Assembly (NCBI GenBank): GCA_046329495.1 | Contig: JAXLUO010000004.1 | Span: 217,145-281,144 of the forward strand | DNA: 64,000 bases | Direction of reading: 5' to 3' | From: Bog-950 sp046329495 | GTDB lineage: Bacteria > Bacteroidota > Bacteroidia > Chitinophagales > LD1 | Shown: in pieces, positions 41,543 through 50,580 of the stretch | Layout: the number at the start of each line of letters is the position of its first letter | Position numbering within the stretch: position 1 is the stretch's first letter | Position numbers and translations under genes: made by a program | The notes under the pieces: generated by a model | What the model saw: the letters and a program-made list of their open reading frames with translations, nothing else | Database searches by the model: none | Told to the model about the DNA's origin: nothing

Positions 41543-43003
41543 ATGAAGCAGTATCTATTATCTACCCTTTTACTGTTTACTGCGTACACCCTGTTTGCGC
41601 AACATGCCCCTGTTGCCGCTAATGATACCTTTACCATTACAGTTAACCAGCAGGTAACCTTACCTGTGCTGGCCAACGATTACGACATAGACGGCGACCC
41701 GCTAACCATTACCATTTTGCCAGGCACACCTATACACGGTACAGCCAGTGTGCAAAGCAACGCTATCCAATACCAAACGGCACTTAATTATACCGGCAAC
41801 GATAGTATTGCTTACAGCCTTTGCGATAACACCGGACTATGCGATACCGCCACTGTGTATCTAATCATACCCACAGTAAACGGTCCTGTAGCTTTGAACG
41901 ATACCTTTGCCATCAGCAAAAACCAGGCGGTAACTTTGCCGGTTCTTTCCAACGATTACGACCCGGCGGGCAACCCACTTACCATAAGCCTTGTTACGCT
42001 GCCACAGCACGGTACGGCAACAGTTAATGCTTCGGTGGTAGACTACTCCCCTGCCCTAAACTACATCGGCACCGATTTCTTTTACTACGCTGTTTGCAAT
42101 CCTGCCCAGTTTTGCGATACAGCACTGGTCTATATTATCATACTGCCGCATAACACGGCACCGGTTGCGGTAGATGACAGCTTTAGTATTGAAGCAGGCC
42201 ATGCATCGTTGCTGCCTGTTTTAAGCAACGATGCGGATGCCGAGGGCGACCCGCTAAGTGTTACCATACTCAACAATCCGCAACACGGCACTGCTACGGT
42301 AAATAGCAACAACCAGGTTAATTATCTGCCGTCATCCGGCTTTATAGGCACCGATTCGTTTACATATGTTGTTTGCGATACCGGCACCCTTTGCGATACC
42401 GCTACCGTGCTGGTAGTAGTTACCGGGAATGCTACTCCGCCTATTGCGGTTAACGATCATTATCATTATCCCTATACCGATAGCATTAACGGCGCCTTAC
42501 TGCCCGTGCTTGCCAACGATTACGATACTACAGGCAGCCCTTTTAGTATCGTAAGCGTGTTCGATGCCGACTCAAGCGACAATCACATTCGCCTTAATTT
42601 CGATTCTATTTCGCAGCAGGTAAGGCTTAGTTTGGCCTTTGATTACACCTGTGGTATAGATTCTTTTTATTATGTGATCTGCAACCCGGTTTATGCCTGC
42701 GACACCGCCGTTATAACAGTAGCTATCGATTGCCCGCCCGGTTTGCCGGGTATACAGGGCTTTTCGCCCAATGGTGATGGTATAAACGACCTGCTGGTGT
42801 TTGAAGGCCTGGGCAACTTTAGCCCGGTTACGTTAAAGGTATTTAACCGTTATGGTGCTATAGTTTACCAAAGCGGCGACTACCAAAACAATTGGGACGG
42901 CACCCTTACCGATACCGGCCACCCTTTGCCCAGCGGCACTTACTTCTACACCCTGCAATACCGCAGCATCCGTAGCAGCAACTACCTGGTAATAGAACGC
43001 TAA
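41543..43003 (+). CDS. Surface protein with four cadherin/Ig-like domains and gliding-motility C-terminal domain
   Basis: 486 residues. A signal peptide (MKQYLLSTLLLFTAYTLFAQ) is followed by four tandem Ig/cadherin-like domains of about 90 residues, each opening with VAxNDxFxI and carrying LPVLxNDYDxxGDPLTI, a Ca-binding-like NDxDxxGDPL pattern, and ending with a CDTATVYxII strand. The final 85 residues are a CHU_C-type sorting domain (GIQGFSPNGDGINDLLVF, FNRYGAIVYQSGDY, NWDGT, LPSGTYFYTLQY). T9SS export and surface display are expected. The ATG at 41543 begins the signal peptide; an in-frame TTG at 41501 overlaps fbp and is unlikely. The stop codon abuts the stop of the convergent dinB gene with no spacer. 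Confidence 0.88.
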   Translation: MKQYLLSTLLLFTAYTLFAQHAPVAANDTFTITVNQQVTLPVLANDYDIDGDPLTITILPGTPIHGTASVQSNAIQYQTALNYTGNDSIAYSLCDNTGLCDTATVYLIIPTVNGPVALNDTFAISKNQAVTLPVLSNDYDPAGNPLTISLVTLPQHGTATVNASVVDYSPALNYIGTDFFYYAVCNPAQFCDTALVYIIILPHNTAPVAVDDSFSIEAGHASLLPVLSNDADAEGDPLSVTILNNPQHGTATVNSNNQVNYLPSSGFIGTDSFTYVVCDTGTLCDTATVLVVVTGNATPPIAVNDHYHYPYTDSINGALLPVLANDYDTTGSPFSIVSVFDADSSDNHIRLNFDSISQQVRLSLAFDYTCGIDSFYYVICNPVYACDTAVITVAIDCPPGLPGIQGFSPNGDGINDLLVFEGLGNFSPVTLKVFNRYGAIVYQSGDYQNNWDGTLTDTGHPLPSGTYFYTLQYRSIRSSNYLVIER

Positions 43004-44236
43004 CTACGCATGCCGGTGCGCCGGTGGTGTAGGCGGTTCGCCCGTCCAGGGGTCCCATACACCCATATTGTGCTGATCCAGTATCGAGGCGCGGGTAACC
43101 ATGCGGCTATCCTTGTATTTTTTGCGCAGATAATCCATTTGTTGGTATAACTGCACCAACTCTACCGAGTCTTCCAGCAGATTGATCTGGTGGCCACCGC
43201 TTACCAGGTGACTGCACTTAATACCTATAGTGCGTATCAGTTGCCGGCGGGTAAATAACTGGTTAAATATCTCCAGCGCCTTACTTACAATAATATGGTC
43301 GCAACTGCTGTAGGGTATGCGTTGCTGCCTTGTAAAGGTTTGCATATCGGTATAACGAATTTTTACCGTTATACAGGCGGTTAGCTTGTTGCCCATACGC
43401 AACTGAAAAGCCAGCCCTTCGGCCATGGCGCGCAGCATATTCTGCAACTTCTTTACATCGATGGTATCACGGTCAAAGGTGCGCTCGCTGGAAAGCGATT
43501 CGCGCTCGTAATAGGGCTTTATGGGCGTGTTATCTATCCCCTGAGCCCGCAGCCACATGGTTTGTCCATTTTTGCCAAACACCTTCTCCAGCGCCAGTTT
43601 CGGCATTTGCTGCAGGGTTACAATGGTTTTAATGCCCAGTTCGTGCAGTACATCGCAGGTTTCGCGGCCAACCATGGGTAGTTTGCGCACCGGCAAAGGG
43701 GCCAGAAACTCCTTCTCGTGTCCGTAATCGATGGTGAGTTGTCCGTTGGGTTTCGATTCGCCGGTGGCTACCTTGGAGACTGTTTTGTTTTGCGATAAGC
43801 CCATGGATACCGGCAGGCCCGATTCCTTCATGATTTTACTCCGCAACTCATCAGAGTATTTCTGTATGCCAAACACCTTGTCCATACCGGTCATATCAAT
43901 GTAAAACTCATCCACCGAGGCCTTTTCCACCAGAGGCACATGGTCTCTTATAATATCGGTTATCAGATGTGAGTATTTGCTGTATTTGCCTGAATCGCCT
44001 TTTACCACGGCTGCCGATGGACATAGGCGCCGTGCAATTTTCATCGACATGCCCGAGTGCACACCGAACTTACGCGCCTCGTAGCTACAGGAAGCCACCA
44101 CCCCGCGATCGCTGGTGCCGCCTACCAGCACCGGTTTATCCTTCAGGCTGCTGTCCAGCAGCCGTTCTACCGATACGAAAAAGGTATCCAGGTCCATATG
44201 CACTATGCTGCGCTTATTGTTTTCATCCGTCCACAT
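43004..44236 (-). CDS. dinB: DNA polymerase IV (Y family)
   Basis: Error-prone translesion polymerase. 410 residues from the ATG at 44236. The palm holds HMDLDTFFVSVERL (first metal Asp with the steric-gate region) and ASVDEFYIDMTGM (catalytic Asp-Glu); CSYEARKFGVHSGM is typical of the family. HhH/thumb wording follows (KLPMVGRETCDVLHELGIKTI), then the little-finger domain (ITVKIRYTDMQTFTRQQ). An in-frame TTG at 44278 would add 14 residues and is less likely. The final PWTGEPPTPPAHRHA tail is short and proline-rich, with no clear clamp-binding motif at the very end. It lies 84 bp downstream of purD on the same strand; no LexA-like site was recognised. Confidence 0.93.
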   Translation of the reverse strand: MWTDENNKRSIVHMDLDTFFVSVERLLDSSLKDKPVLVGGTSDRGVVASCSYEARKFGVHSGMSMKIARRLCPSAAVVKGDSGKYSKYSHLITDIIRDHVPLVEKASVDEFYIDMTGMDKVFGIQKYSDELRSKIMKESGLPVSMGLSQNKTVSKVATGESKPNGQLTIDYGHEKEFLAPLPVRKLPMVGRETCDVLHELGIKTIVTLQQMPKLALEKVFGKNGQTMWLRAQGIDNTPIKPYYERESLSSERTFDRDTIDVKKLQNMLRAMAEGLAFQLRMGNKLTACITVKIRYTDMQTFTRQQRIPYSSCDHIIVSKALEIFNQLFTRRQLIRTIGIKCSHLVSGGHQINLLEDSVELVQLYQQMDYLRKKYKDSRMVTRASILDQHNMGVWDPWTGEPPTPPAHRHA

Positions 44237-44320
44237 ACTAACTATTTTAGCTTTTGCTAATTTAATTAGTATTTTCAAAAACTGATAATTTCTGATCGCA
44301 GTTAGTGTCTTCTTTCACTC

Positions 44321-45595
44321 TTACTTAAACTCGTAGCCAATATCCTTTCGGTAGTACATACCATCGAATCTGATTTTTGAAATGCTGTTCAGCGAGGTGG
44401 CCACAGCATCCTGTATACTTGCACCGTACGAAGTTACGGCCAATACTCTTCCGCCGTTGGTAAACAGTTTATCGCCTTGTGCCTTGGTCCCGGCATGGAA
44501 AACGATAGAATCGGTAACGTTTTCCAACCCCGTAATTTCCTTTCCTTTCTCATAATCCTCCGGGTAACCGCCAGAAGCTACAATCACCGTTGCAGTAGCG
44601 CGCGGATCTATTTCAATTACTTCCTTACCCAAACTGCCATTGCTTAAGGCCACAAAATGCTGCAACAAATCGGTTTTAATGCGGGGGAAAACAATCTCTG
44701 TTTCAGGGTCGCCCATGCGGCAGTTATATTCAATCACAAAAGGTTCTCCATCCACATTCATCAACCCGAAATAGATAAACCCTTTGTAAACAATACCTTC
44801 TTTGGCCAAGCCTTCTACTGTAGGTTTCATAACACGCTCTTCTACCTTACGCATTAGGTCTTCTGTAACAAACGGTAGTGGCGAAACACAGCCCATACCA
44901 CCGGTGTTTAAGCCTGTATCGCCTTCGCCAATGCGCTTATAATCTTTTGCATGTGGCAATAGCTTATAGGTGCTTCCATCGGTTAATACAAAAACCGAGA
45001 ACTCAATCCCTTTTAAAAACTGCTCAATTACAACCTTAGCACTGGCCGCACCAAAGCGGGCGTTGGCAATCATATCGTGCAGGGCGGTCTTAGCCTCCTC
45101 ACGTGTTTCGCAAATCAATACACCTTTACCCGCTGCTAAACCATCCGCCTTTAAAACAATAGGTGGTGTCTGAAGGTCGATATAAGCATCCCCTTCGTGT
45201 AAATTCTCAGCCGTAAACTCCTTATAGGCAGCCGTAGGCACATTATGGCGTTGCATAAAGGCTTTAGAGAATGCCTTACTGCCTTCTAATTGCGCACCCA
45301 TTTTTGAGGGCCCGATAACGGGGATATGTTCCAGACCCGCAGTGGTTTTAAAATAATCGTAGATGCCATTTACCAGCGGCTCCTCCGAACCTGCTACCAC
45401 CATTTCAATGTTTTTCTCCTTTACCAGGCTTGCCACGGCATCAAAATCATTCATGCCAATGGCCACGTTTTCGCCATAAGCTGCTGTACCGGCATTACCG
45501 GGTGCTGTGTATAATTTGGTGCAAAGAGGGCTTTGAGTCAACTTCCAGGCAAACGCGTGTTCTCTGCCGCCGGCACCTAACAGTAAAATATTCAT
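44321..45595 (-). CDS. purD: Phosphoribosylamine-glycine ligase
   Basis: Second committed step of purine synthesis: ATP + glycine + phosphoribosylamine to glycinamide ribonucleotide. ATP-grasp fold, 424 residues. Visible motifs: N-terminal MNILLLGAGGREHAFAWKL, PGNAGTAAYGENV, the GPSKMGAQLEGSKAFSKAFM entry to the ATP-grasp domain, VLKADGLAAGKGV, LNTGGMGCVSPLPF, and the metal-binding EYNCRMGDPETE. Length is standard. A -7-like TATTTTCG occurs on the minus strand at 45619-45612, 17-24 bases upstream of the start. It is the first gene of a leftward pair with dinB; no other purine gene is nearby. Confidence 0.96.
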   Translation of the reverse strand: MNILLLGAGGREHAFAWKLTQSPLCTKLYTAPGNAGTAAYGENVAIGMNDFDAVASLVKEKNIEMVVAGSEEPLVNGIYDYFKTTAGLEHIPVIGPSKMGAQLEGSKAFSKAFMQRHNVPTAAYKEFTAENLHEGDAYIDLQTPPIVLKADGLAAGKGVLICETREEAKTALHDMIANARFGAASAKVVIEQFLKGIEFSVFVLTDGSTYKLLPHAKDYKRIGEGDTGLNTGGMGCVSPLPFVTEDLMRKVEERVMKPTVEGLAKEGIVYKGFIYFGLMNVDGEPFVIEYNCRMGDPETEIVFPRIKTDLLQHFVALSNGSLGKEVIEIDPRATATVIVASGGYPEDYEKGKEITGLENVTDSIVFHAGTKAQGDKLFTNGGRVLAVTSYGASIQDAVATSLNSISKIRFDGMYYRKDIGYEFK

Positions 45596-45882
45596 CTAAA
45601 GGGCTTTGCGGCGAAAATAGAAACTGCACGGTAGTGTTTTCCTGCGGTTTCTCCACAATTTTGGAATTTCGATCAATCATTAATTCGGCAACTTTGGCAG
45701 GCACTACTTGCTTGAAAATGCCTGCATATTCGCTGTTGCCCACATTATCGGCCAATTATTCCTAATGGTGGTAAATTGCCCGATTATTGAGATGGCTAAA
45801 ACCTCAAAAAGGCTATTTTAGCCGCCTTAAAATTTTTGAGCAAGCTATTCGATTCACTATAAACTGATAATACCGACTTTCC

Positions 45883-48800
45883 ATGGGATTTTTCGATAAA
45901 CTGGTTACCTCCATTTTTGGAAGCAGGAACGACCGCGAAGTTAAAGAGATGCAGCCGCTGGTGGTTGCCATTAATGAGGAATATGAGAAACTGAAAGGTT
46001 TAAGCAATGACGAACTGCGTGGCAAAACACAGGAATTTAAAAGCCGTATTGCCGAATATGTAGCTGATATTGATAAAGATATAGTTGCTTTGCGCGAGCA
46101 GGCTGAAACGGAAGAAGACGTAAACCAGAAAGACCAGCACTACAAGCAGATTGACGAACTGCGCAAGCAGCGCGATAGCAAACTGGAAGAGGTGTTGAAA
46201 GACCTGCTACCCGAAGCTTTTGCTGTGGTAAAGGAGGCGGCCTACCGCTTTACCAATAACCCAACACTGGAAGTAACTGCCAGCGAACTGGACCGTAACC
46301 TGGCTGTAAAGTACCCGCACATACAAATCAACGGCGATAAAGCCAGCTATGCGAACAACTGGATGGCTGCCGGCGTACCAGTTAAGTGGGAAATGGTACA
46401 CTACGATGTGCAGTTAATTGGTGGTATTGTATTGCACCAGGGTAAAATTGCCGAGATGGCAACCGGTGAAGGTAAAACGCTGGTAGCAACCCTGCCTGCC
46501 TATCTCAACGCCCTTGCAGGCGAAGGCGTGCACATTGTAACCGTAAACGATTACCTGGCACGACGCGATAGCGAGTGGAACGGACCTTTGTTCAACTTCC
46601 TGGGCTTACGAGTGGATTGTATTGATAAATATCAACCGCACAGCGCCGAGCGCCGTAATGCTTACCTGGCCGATATTACCTACGGCACCAACAACGAATT
46701 CGGTTTCGATTATCTGCGCGATAACATGGTTAGCAACCCTAACGAAATGGTGCAGCGCAAACACCATTACGCCATGGTGGATGAGGTGGATAGTGTATTA
46801 ATTGACGATGCCCGTACGCCATTGATCATCTCCGGTCAGGTAGATAGTGGCGACGAACAACAATTCTATGAATTAAAGCCGCGTATTCAACGTTTGGTGG
46901 AAGCACAACGCAAAGTGTGCAACCAATATTTAACCGATGCCAAGCGCTTAATTAAGGATGGCAGCACCGGCGTAAAAGAAGGCGAAGGCGGTTATGCTTT
47001 ATATGCAGCCTTCCGCGGATTGCCTAAAAACAGTGCGCTAATCAAGTTCCTGAGCGAAACAGGTATGCGCCAATTGATGCAGAATGCGGAGAACAACTAC
47101 CTGGCTGAGCAGCAAAAGCAAATGCCGGAAGTTGATAAGAACCTGTATTTCACCATCGATGAAAAGAACAACAGTGTAGAGCTTACCGATAAGGGTATTG
47201 AACTAATTACCGGTGCCGGTGAAGATCCGCACTTCTTTGTTATCCCTGATGTTGGTTCCATGATTGCCGAGATTGAAAAAACCGGCGCTGCAGCAGAAGA
47301 TAAGTTAGCCCAGAAGGATAAACTAATGCGCGACTTTAATGAGAAGAGTGAACGCATCCACTCGGTTAACCAGTTATTAAAGGCCTATGCCTTATTCGAG
47401 AAGGATATTGATTATGTGGTGATGGAGGGCAAGGTAAAGATTGTGGATGAAAACACCGGTCGTATTCTGGAAGGCCGCCGCTACAGTGATGGCTTGCACC
47501 AGGCGATTGAATCGAAAGAAAACGTTAAGGTAGAAGCCGCATCGCAAACACTGGCAACTGTTACCCTGCAAAACTACTTCCGTATGTTCCACAAACTTTG
47601 TGGTATGACGGGTACTGCCGAAACAGAAGCTCAGGAATTGTGGGATATCTACAAGTTGGAAGTTTCCTCTATCCCAACCAACAAACCAATAACGCGTGAC
47701 GATAAGGAAGACCTTATCTACAAAACCAAGCGCGAGAAGTTCAATGCTATCATCGAAGAGATTGTAAAACTACAACAGGCCGGCCGCCCGGTACTGGTAG
47801 GTACCACTTCGGTTGAAGTTTCCGAATTGCTATCGCGTATGCTTAACATCCGCAAAATAAAGCACAACGTACTGAACGCGAAACAGCACCAGCGCGAAGC
47901 GGAAATAGTTGCCGAAGCAGGTTATGCAGGCACAGTTACCATTGCTACCAACATGGCAGGTCGTGGTACGGATATTAAGATAAGCAACGAGGTAAAACAG
48001 GCCGGTGGTTTAGCCATCATCGGTTCAGAACGTCACGATTCGCGTCGTGTGGACCGCCAGTTGCGCGGTCGTGCAGGTCGCCAGGGCGATCCGGGTACGT
48101 CACAATTCTTTGTATCGCTGGAAGATGACCTGATGCGTTTGTTCGGCTCGGACCGTATTGTGAAGGTGATGGATAAAATGGGCTACGAAGAAGGTGAGGT
48201 TATTCAGCATAGCATGATGACCAAGAGCATTGAACGTGCCCAGAAGAAGGTAGAAGAAAACAACTTCGGCATTCGTAAGCGCTTATTGGAATACGATGAC
48301 GTCATGAACCGTCAGCGCGAAGTAATCTATGGTCGCCGCCGCCATGCCTTATTTGGCGAGCGTCTGCAACTCGACATCAACAACAGCTTCTACGATTTAT
48401 GCGCCGAACTGGTAGCTAACGGTGTAGAAGCGCGCGATATCGAAGCCTTTAAATTGGAAGTTATCCGTTACTTCTCGATGGATACGGCTATAACTGAAAA
48501 CCAGTTGCAAGGGGGTAAAACAGAGGAATTAACCGATCAACTATTTGCCGAAGTTCAAACCAACTACAAGCGTAAAACCGAGAACATTGTAACTACGGTT
48601 ATGCCGGTGTTGCAAAACATTCGCTCTACACGCGGCGAACACATCAAAGTAGTAGTTATACCTTTCAGCGATGGCAAGAAAGGCATGAACATAGCCGTTG
48701 ATCTGGACCACGTGTTGGCTACAGGTGGCAAGGACATACCATCGCAATTTGAGAAGGCAATAACGCTTTCGTTAATTGATGAAGCCTGGAAGCACCACCT

Positions 48801-49215
48801 GCGTGCCATGGATGATTTGAAGACAGAGGTGCAGTTAGCCACTTTTGAGCAAAAAGATCCATTGGTGATCTACAAGAAAGAAGCTTTCAACCTGTTTAGT
48901 TCTATGGTTAGCCTGGTGAACAAAGAAATCGCTTCGTTCCTGTTTAAGGGCCAGTTGCCTGAAGTAGAACCACAACAAGTACGTACGGCTGAACAAACCA
49001 CCGAAAAAGCTTTTGCTAAGAAAATTCAGGAAGGACGTGGTGAAGTAATGGACCCTGCAGCACAGACACATGGCGGCGGCGAACAAATACCTGAGCAACC
49101 GGTAGAAAAGAAAACCGAACCTATACGTGTAGGCCCTAAAGTGGGACGAAACGACCCCTGCCCTTGCGGTAGTGGTAAAAAATTCAAAAACTGCCATGGT
49201 AAGGACCTGGAATAA
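45883..49215 (+). CDS. secA: Preprotein translocase ATPase SecA
   Basis: Motor of Sec-dependent export. At 1110 residues it is about 200 longer than E. coli SecA, as is usual in Bacteroidota. Nucleotide-binding domain 1 has the Walker A MATGEGKTLVATLP and DEAD-type MVDEVDSVLIDDARTPLIISG. An insertion follows within or next to the preprotein-crosslinking domain (about residues 325-440, with VEAQRKVCNQYLTDAKRLIKDG). NBD2 contains TNMAGRGTDI and QLRGRAGRQGDPG. The C-terminus is the zinc-binding SecB/ribosome-binding tail NDPCPCGSGKKFKNCHG. The DUF1573 lipoprotein and yajC follow at 37 and 18 bp, suggesting an export operon. All four T9SS cargo proteins in the window need Sec first. Confidence 0.98.
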   Translation: MGFFDKLVTSIFGSRNDREVKEMQPLVVAINEEYEKLKGLSNDELRGKTQEFKSRIAEYVADIDKDIVALREQAETEEDVNQKDQHYKQIDELRKQRDSKLEEVLKDLLPEAFAVVKEAAYRFTNNPTLEVTASELDRNLAVKYPHIQINGDKASYANNWMAAGVPVKWEMVHYDVQLIGGIVLHQGKIAEMATGEGKTLVATLPAYLNALAGEGVHIVTVNDYLARRDSEWNGPLFNFLGLRVDCIDKYQPHSAERRNAYLADITYGTNNEFGFDYLRDNMVSNPNEMVQRKHHYAMVDEVDSVLIDDARTPLIISGQVDSGDEQQFYELKPRIQRLVEAQRKVCNQYLTDAKRLIKDGSTGVKEGEGGYALYAAFRGLPKNSALIKFLSETGMRQLMQNAENNYLAEQQKQMPEVDKNLYFTIDEKNNSVELTDKGIELITGAGEDPHFFVIPDVGSMIAEIEKTGAAAEDKLAQKDKLMRDFNEKSERIHSVNQLLKAYALFEKDIDYVVMEGKVKIVDENTGRILEGRRYSDGLHQAIESKENVKVEAASQTLATVTLQNYFRMFHKLCGMTGTAETEAQELWDIYKLEVSSIPTNKPITRDDKEDLIYKTKREKFNAIIEEIVKLQQAGRPVLVGTTSVEVSELLSRMLNIRKIKHNVLNAKQHQREAEIVAEAGYAGTVTIATNMAGRGTDIKISNEVKQAGGLAIIGSERHDSRRVDRQLRGRAGRQGDPGTSQFFVSLEDDLMRLFGSDRIVKVMDKMGYEEGEVIQHSMMTKSIERAQKKVEENNFGIRKRLLEYDDVMNRQREVIYGRRRHALFGERLQLDINNSFYDLCAELVANGVEARDIEAFKLEVIRYFSMDTAITENQLQGGKTEELTDQLFAEVQTNYKRKTENIVTTVMPVLQNIRSTRGEHIKVVVIPFSDGKKGMNIAVDLDHVLATGGKDIPSQFEKAITLSLIDEAWKHHLRAMDDLKTEVQLATFEQKDPLVIYKKEAFNLFSSMVSLVNKEIASFLFKGQLPEVEPQQVRTAEQTTEKAFAKKIQEGRGEVMDPAAQTHGGGEQIPEQPVEKKTEPIRVGPKVGRNDPCPCGSGKKFKNCHGKDLE

Positions 49216-49252
49216 CTTATAACGTAACCCAAAAAATTATTTTTGACCCGTT

Positions 49253-49690
49253 ATGAAAGGAAAACTGATTTTCACGCTCGCCGTATTCGCTTCTGTAATT
49301 TTATTCAGCTGCGAAAAGCCAGGCGTTGCTCCCAAGGAAGCGGCCATTGATGCTGCCCTGTTAAAGGATACTACCCAAATTGCTTTTATCGATACTACCA
49401 CCTTTTACTTTGATACCATCAAACAAGGTGACAAAGTGGAACACATCTTCCACATTAAAAACGTGGGCGATAAAAACCTGCTGATTGGTGAAGCGCATGG
49501 CGATTGTGGTTGTACCGTACCGGAGTATCCTAAAGAGCCGGTTAAACCGGGTGATGTAGCCGAAATTAAGGTAACCTTTAATTCGGCCGGTAAGCACGAT
49601 GATGTAACCAAAACGGTTACTATGACCTGCAACACACCTTTACACCACGAACACCTGTATTTAAAAGGGTTTGTGCAAACAGAAAAGTAA
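49253..49690 (+). CDS. DUF1573 domain lipoprotein
   Basis: 145 residues with a lipoprotein signal (lipobox LFSC at about residue 21, followed by EKPG). The DUF1573 Ig-like domain is recognisable: TTTFYFDTIKQGDKVEHIFHIKNVGDKNLLI, HGDCGCTVPEYPKEPVKPGDVAEIKVTFNSAGKHD and a final strand HEHLYLKGFV. The conserved DCGCT is typical. The family is abundant in Bacteroidota and its role is unknown; its position between secA and yajC suggests, without proof, a role at the envelope during export. Confidence 0.9.
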   Translation: MKGKLIFTLAVFASVILFSCEKPGVAPKEAAIDAALLKDTTQIAFIDTTTFYFDTIKQGDKVEHIFHIKNVGDKNLLIGEAHGDCGCTVPEYPKEPVKPGDVAEIKVTFNSAGKHDDVTKTVTMTCNTPLHHEHLYLKGFVQTEK

Positions 49691-49708
49691 TTTCAATAAA
49701 CAACAATC

Positions 49709-50002
49709 ATGGATTCAATCGGATTATTATTCTTTGGCGGTATGCTGCTGGTAATGTGGCTGTTTTTCATCCGTCCACAAGCCAATGCAGCTAAAAAGGC
49801 TGCCGAATTTCAGAAAAACATCGATAAGGGTGCACGCGTGGTAACCACGGGTGGCATTCACGGCCGCATAGTAAAAGCAGAAGAAGGAACTTCGGTATTA
49901 CTGGAGATCGATAACAATGTAAAGGTCCGCATTGAGCGTTCGGCTATATCGCAGGAATTAACTGCCGCTGCTTATCCTGAAGAAAAAAAGGCTGAAGCTT
50001 AA
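49709..50002 (+). CDS. yajC: Preprotein translocase subunit YajC
   Basis: 97 residues: one N-terminal membrane segment (LLFFGGMLLVMWLFFIRPQ, about 6-24) followed by the conserved cytoplasmic YajC domain with GARVVTTGGIHGRIVKAEEGTSVLLEIDNNVKVRIERSAIS. In E. coli YajC joins SecDF on the Sec channel. Here it closes the secA-DUF1573-yajC run and ends at a terminator; secD/secF are not present in the window. Confidence 0.95.
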   Translation: MDSIGLLFFGGMLLVMWLFFIRPQANAAKKAAEFQKNIDKGARVVTTGGIHGRIVKAEEGTSVLLEIDNNVKVRIERSAISQELTAAAYPEEKKAEA

Positions 50003-50024
50003 TTGCCTCAGCCCTTTCCATTTT
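49990..50024 (+). terminator. Intrinsic terminator of the secA-yajC run
   Basis: GGCTGA (49990-49995) pairs with TCAGCC (50008-50013), then CTTTCCATTTTTTA. The 5' arm lies in the last codons of yajC, and the T run reaches the stop codon of the convergent gene at 50025. Confidence 0.65.
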
Positions 50025-50513
50025 TTACTGGCGCATATACGTTATAAGGTCCATACTCTGGAACTTGGTAAGCCCTAACTGCCGTAATAAGGTAATTATC
50101 TGTCCGCGATGAAAACTGCCATGGTTTACCACGTGAAACAGCATGTCTTCAATACGGTTGGTGAACTCATCGCCTTTCATGTTTTTATAAGTTAAGGTGC
50201 CGTTCAGGAAGTCTTCTTCTTTCCCTTCAATAAACTCGGCCAGTGCTTTCGAATTGCCTACAAACAAACTCAGCATATCTTGTGTGCTGCCGTTAAACTC
50301 CGAGCTTGGCCAGGTGCTTAAGGCTTCTCCCTGTATGCGTTTTAACCAGATCAATTCTGCATCCCAAAGGTGATATAGTGTTTTGCGAACCGACGGAAAA
50401 CTGCTTACCAGTTCACGGTCCAATTGTTCATCTGTTAATTGCTTAATTGCCTCTGCCAAACGGGTGTTGGCCCAGTAGTTGTACTTTAAATGGTACTTAA
50501 TTGAATAACTCAT
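50025..50513 (-). CDS. DinB/YfiT-superfamily four-helix protein
   Basis: 162 residues, all helical, with the three metal-ligand histidines of the DinB/YfiT fold: one in LYHLWDAELIWL (about residue 48) and two in HVVNHGSFHRGQIITLL (about residues 128-136). Members include thiol-dependent transferases and damage-inducible proteins; the substrate is unknown. Despite the name it is unrelated to the polymerase at 43004-44236. It converges with yajC and diverges from the PLP enzyme gene. Confidence 0.85.
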   Translation of the reverse strand: MSYSIKYHLKYNYWANTRLAEAIKQLTDEQLDRELVSSFPSVRKTLYHLWDAELIWLKRIQGEALSTWPSSEFNGSTQDMLSLFVGNSKALAEFIEGKEEDFLNGTLTYKNMKGDEFTNRIEDMLFHVVNHGSFHRGQIITLLRQLGLTKFQSMDLITYMRQ

Positions 50514-50533
50514 ATTTCTTTCTGTATTACATT

Positions 50534-50564
50534 TTTGCGACTGCGAATTTTCACTTTATTTTCA
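50534..50564 (+). promoter_or_regulatory. Predicted promoter of the PLP enzyme gene
   Basis: TTTG (50534-50537), a 19-base spacer, then TATTTTCA (50557-50564), 6 of 8 to the -7 consensus. The leader to the ATG at 50581 would be only about 10 nt. Confidence 0.35.
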
Positions 50565-50580
50565 GATCTCCAATTGATTT

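Noticed and set aside
45596..45882. Gap between purD and secA examined for a gene (leftward frame 45495-45755)
   Set aside because: The frame overlaps purD, has no domain-like pattern, and the region shows only weak inverted repeats (GCAGGCA / TGCCTGC).
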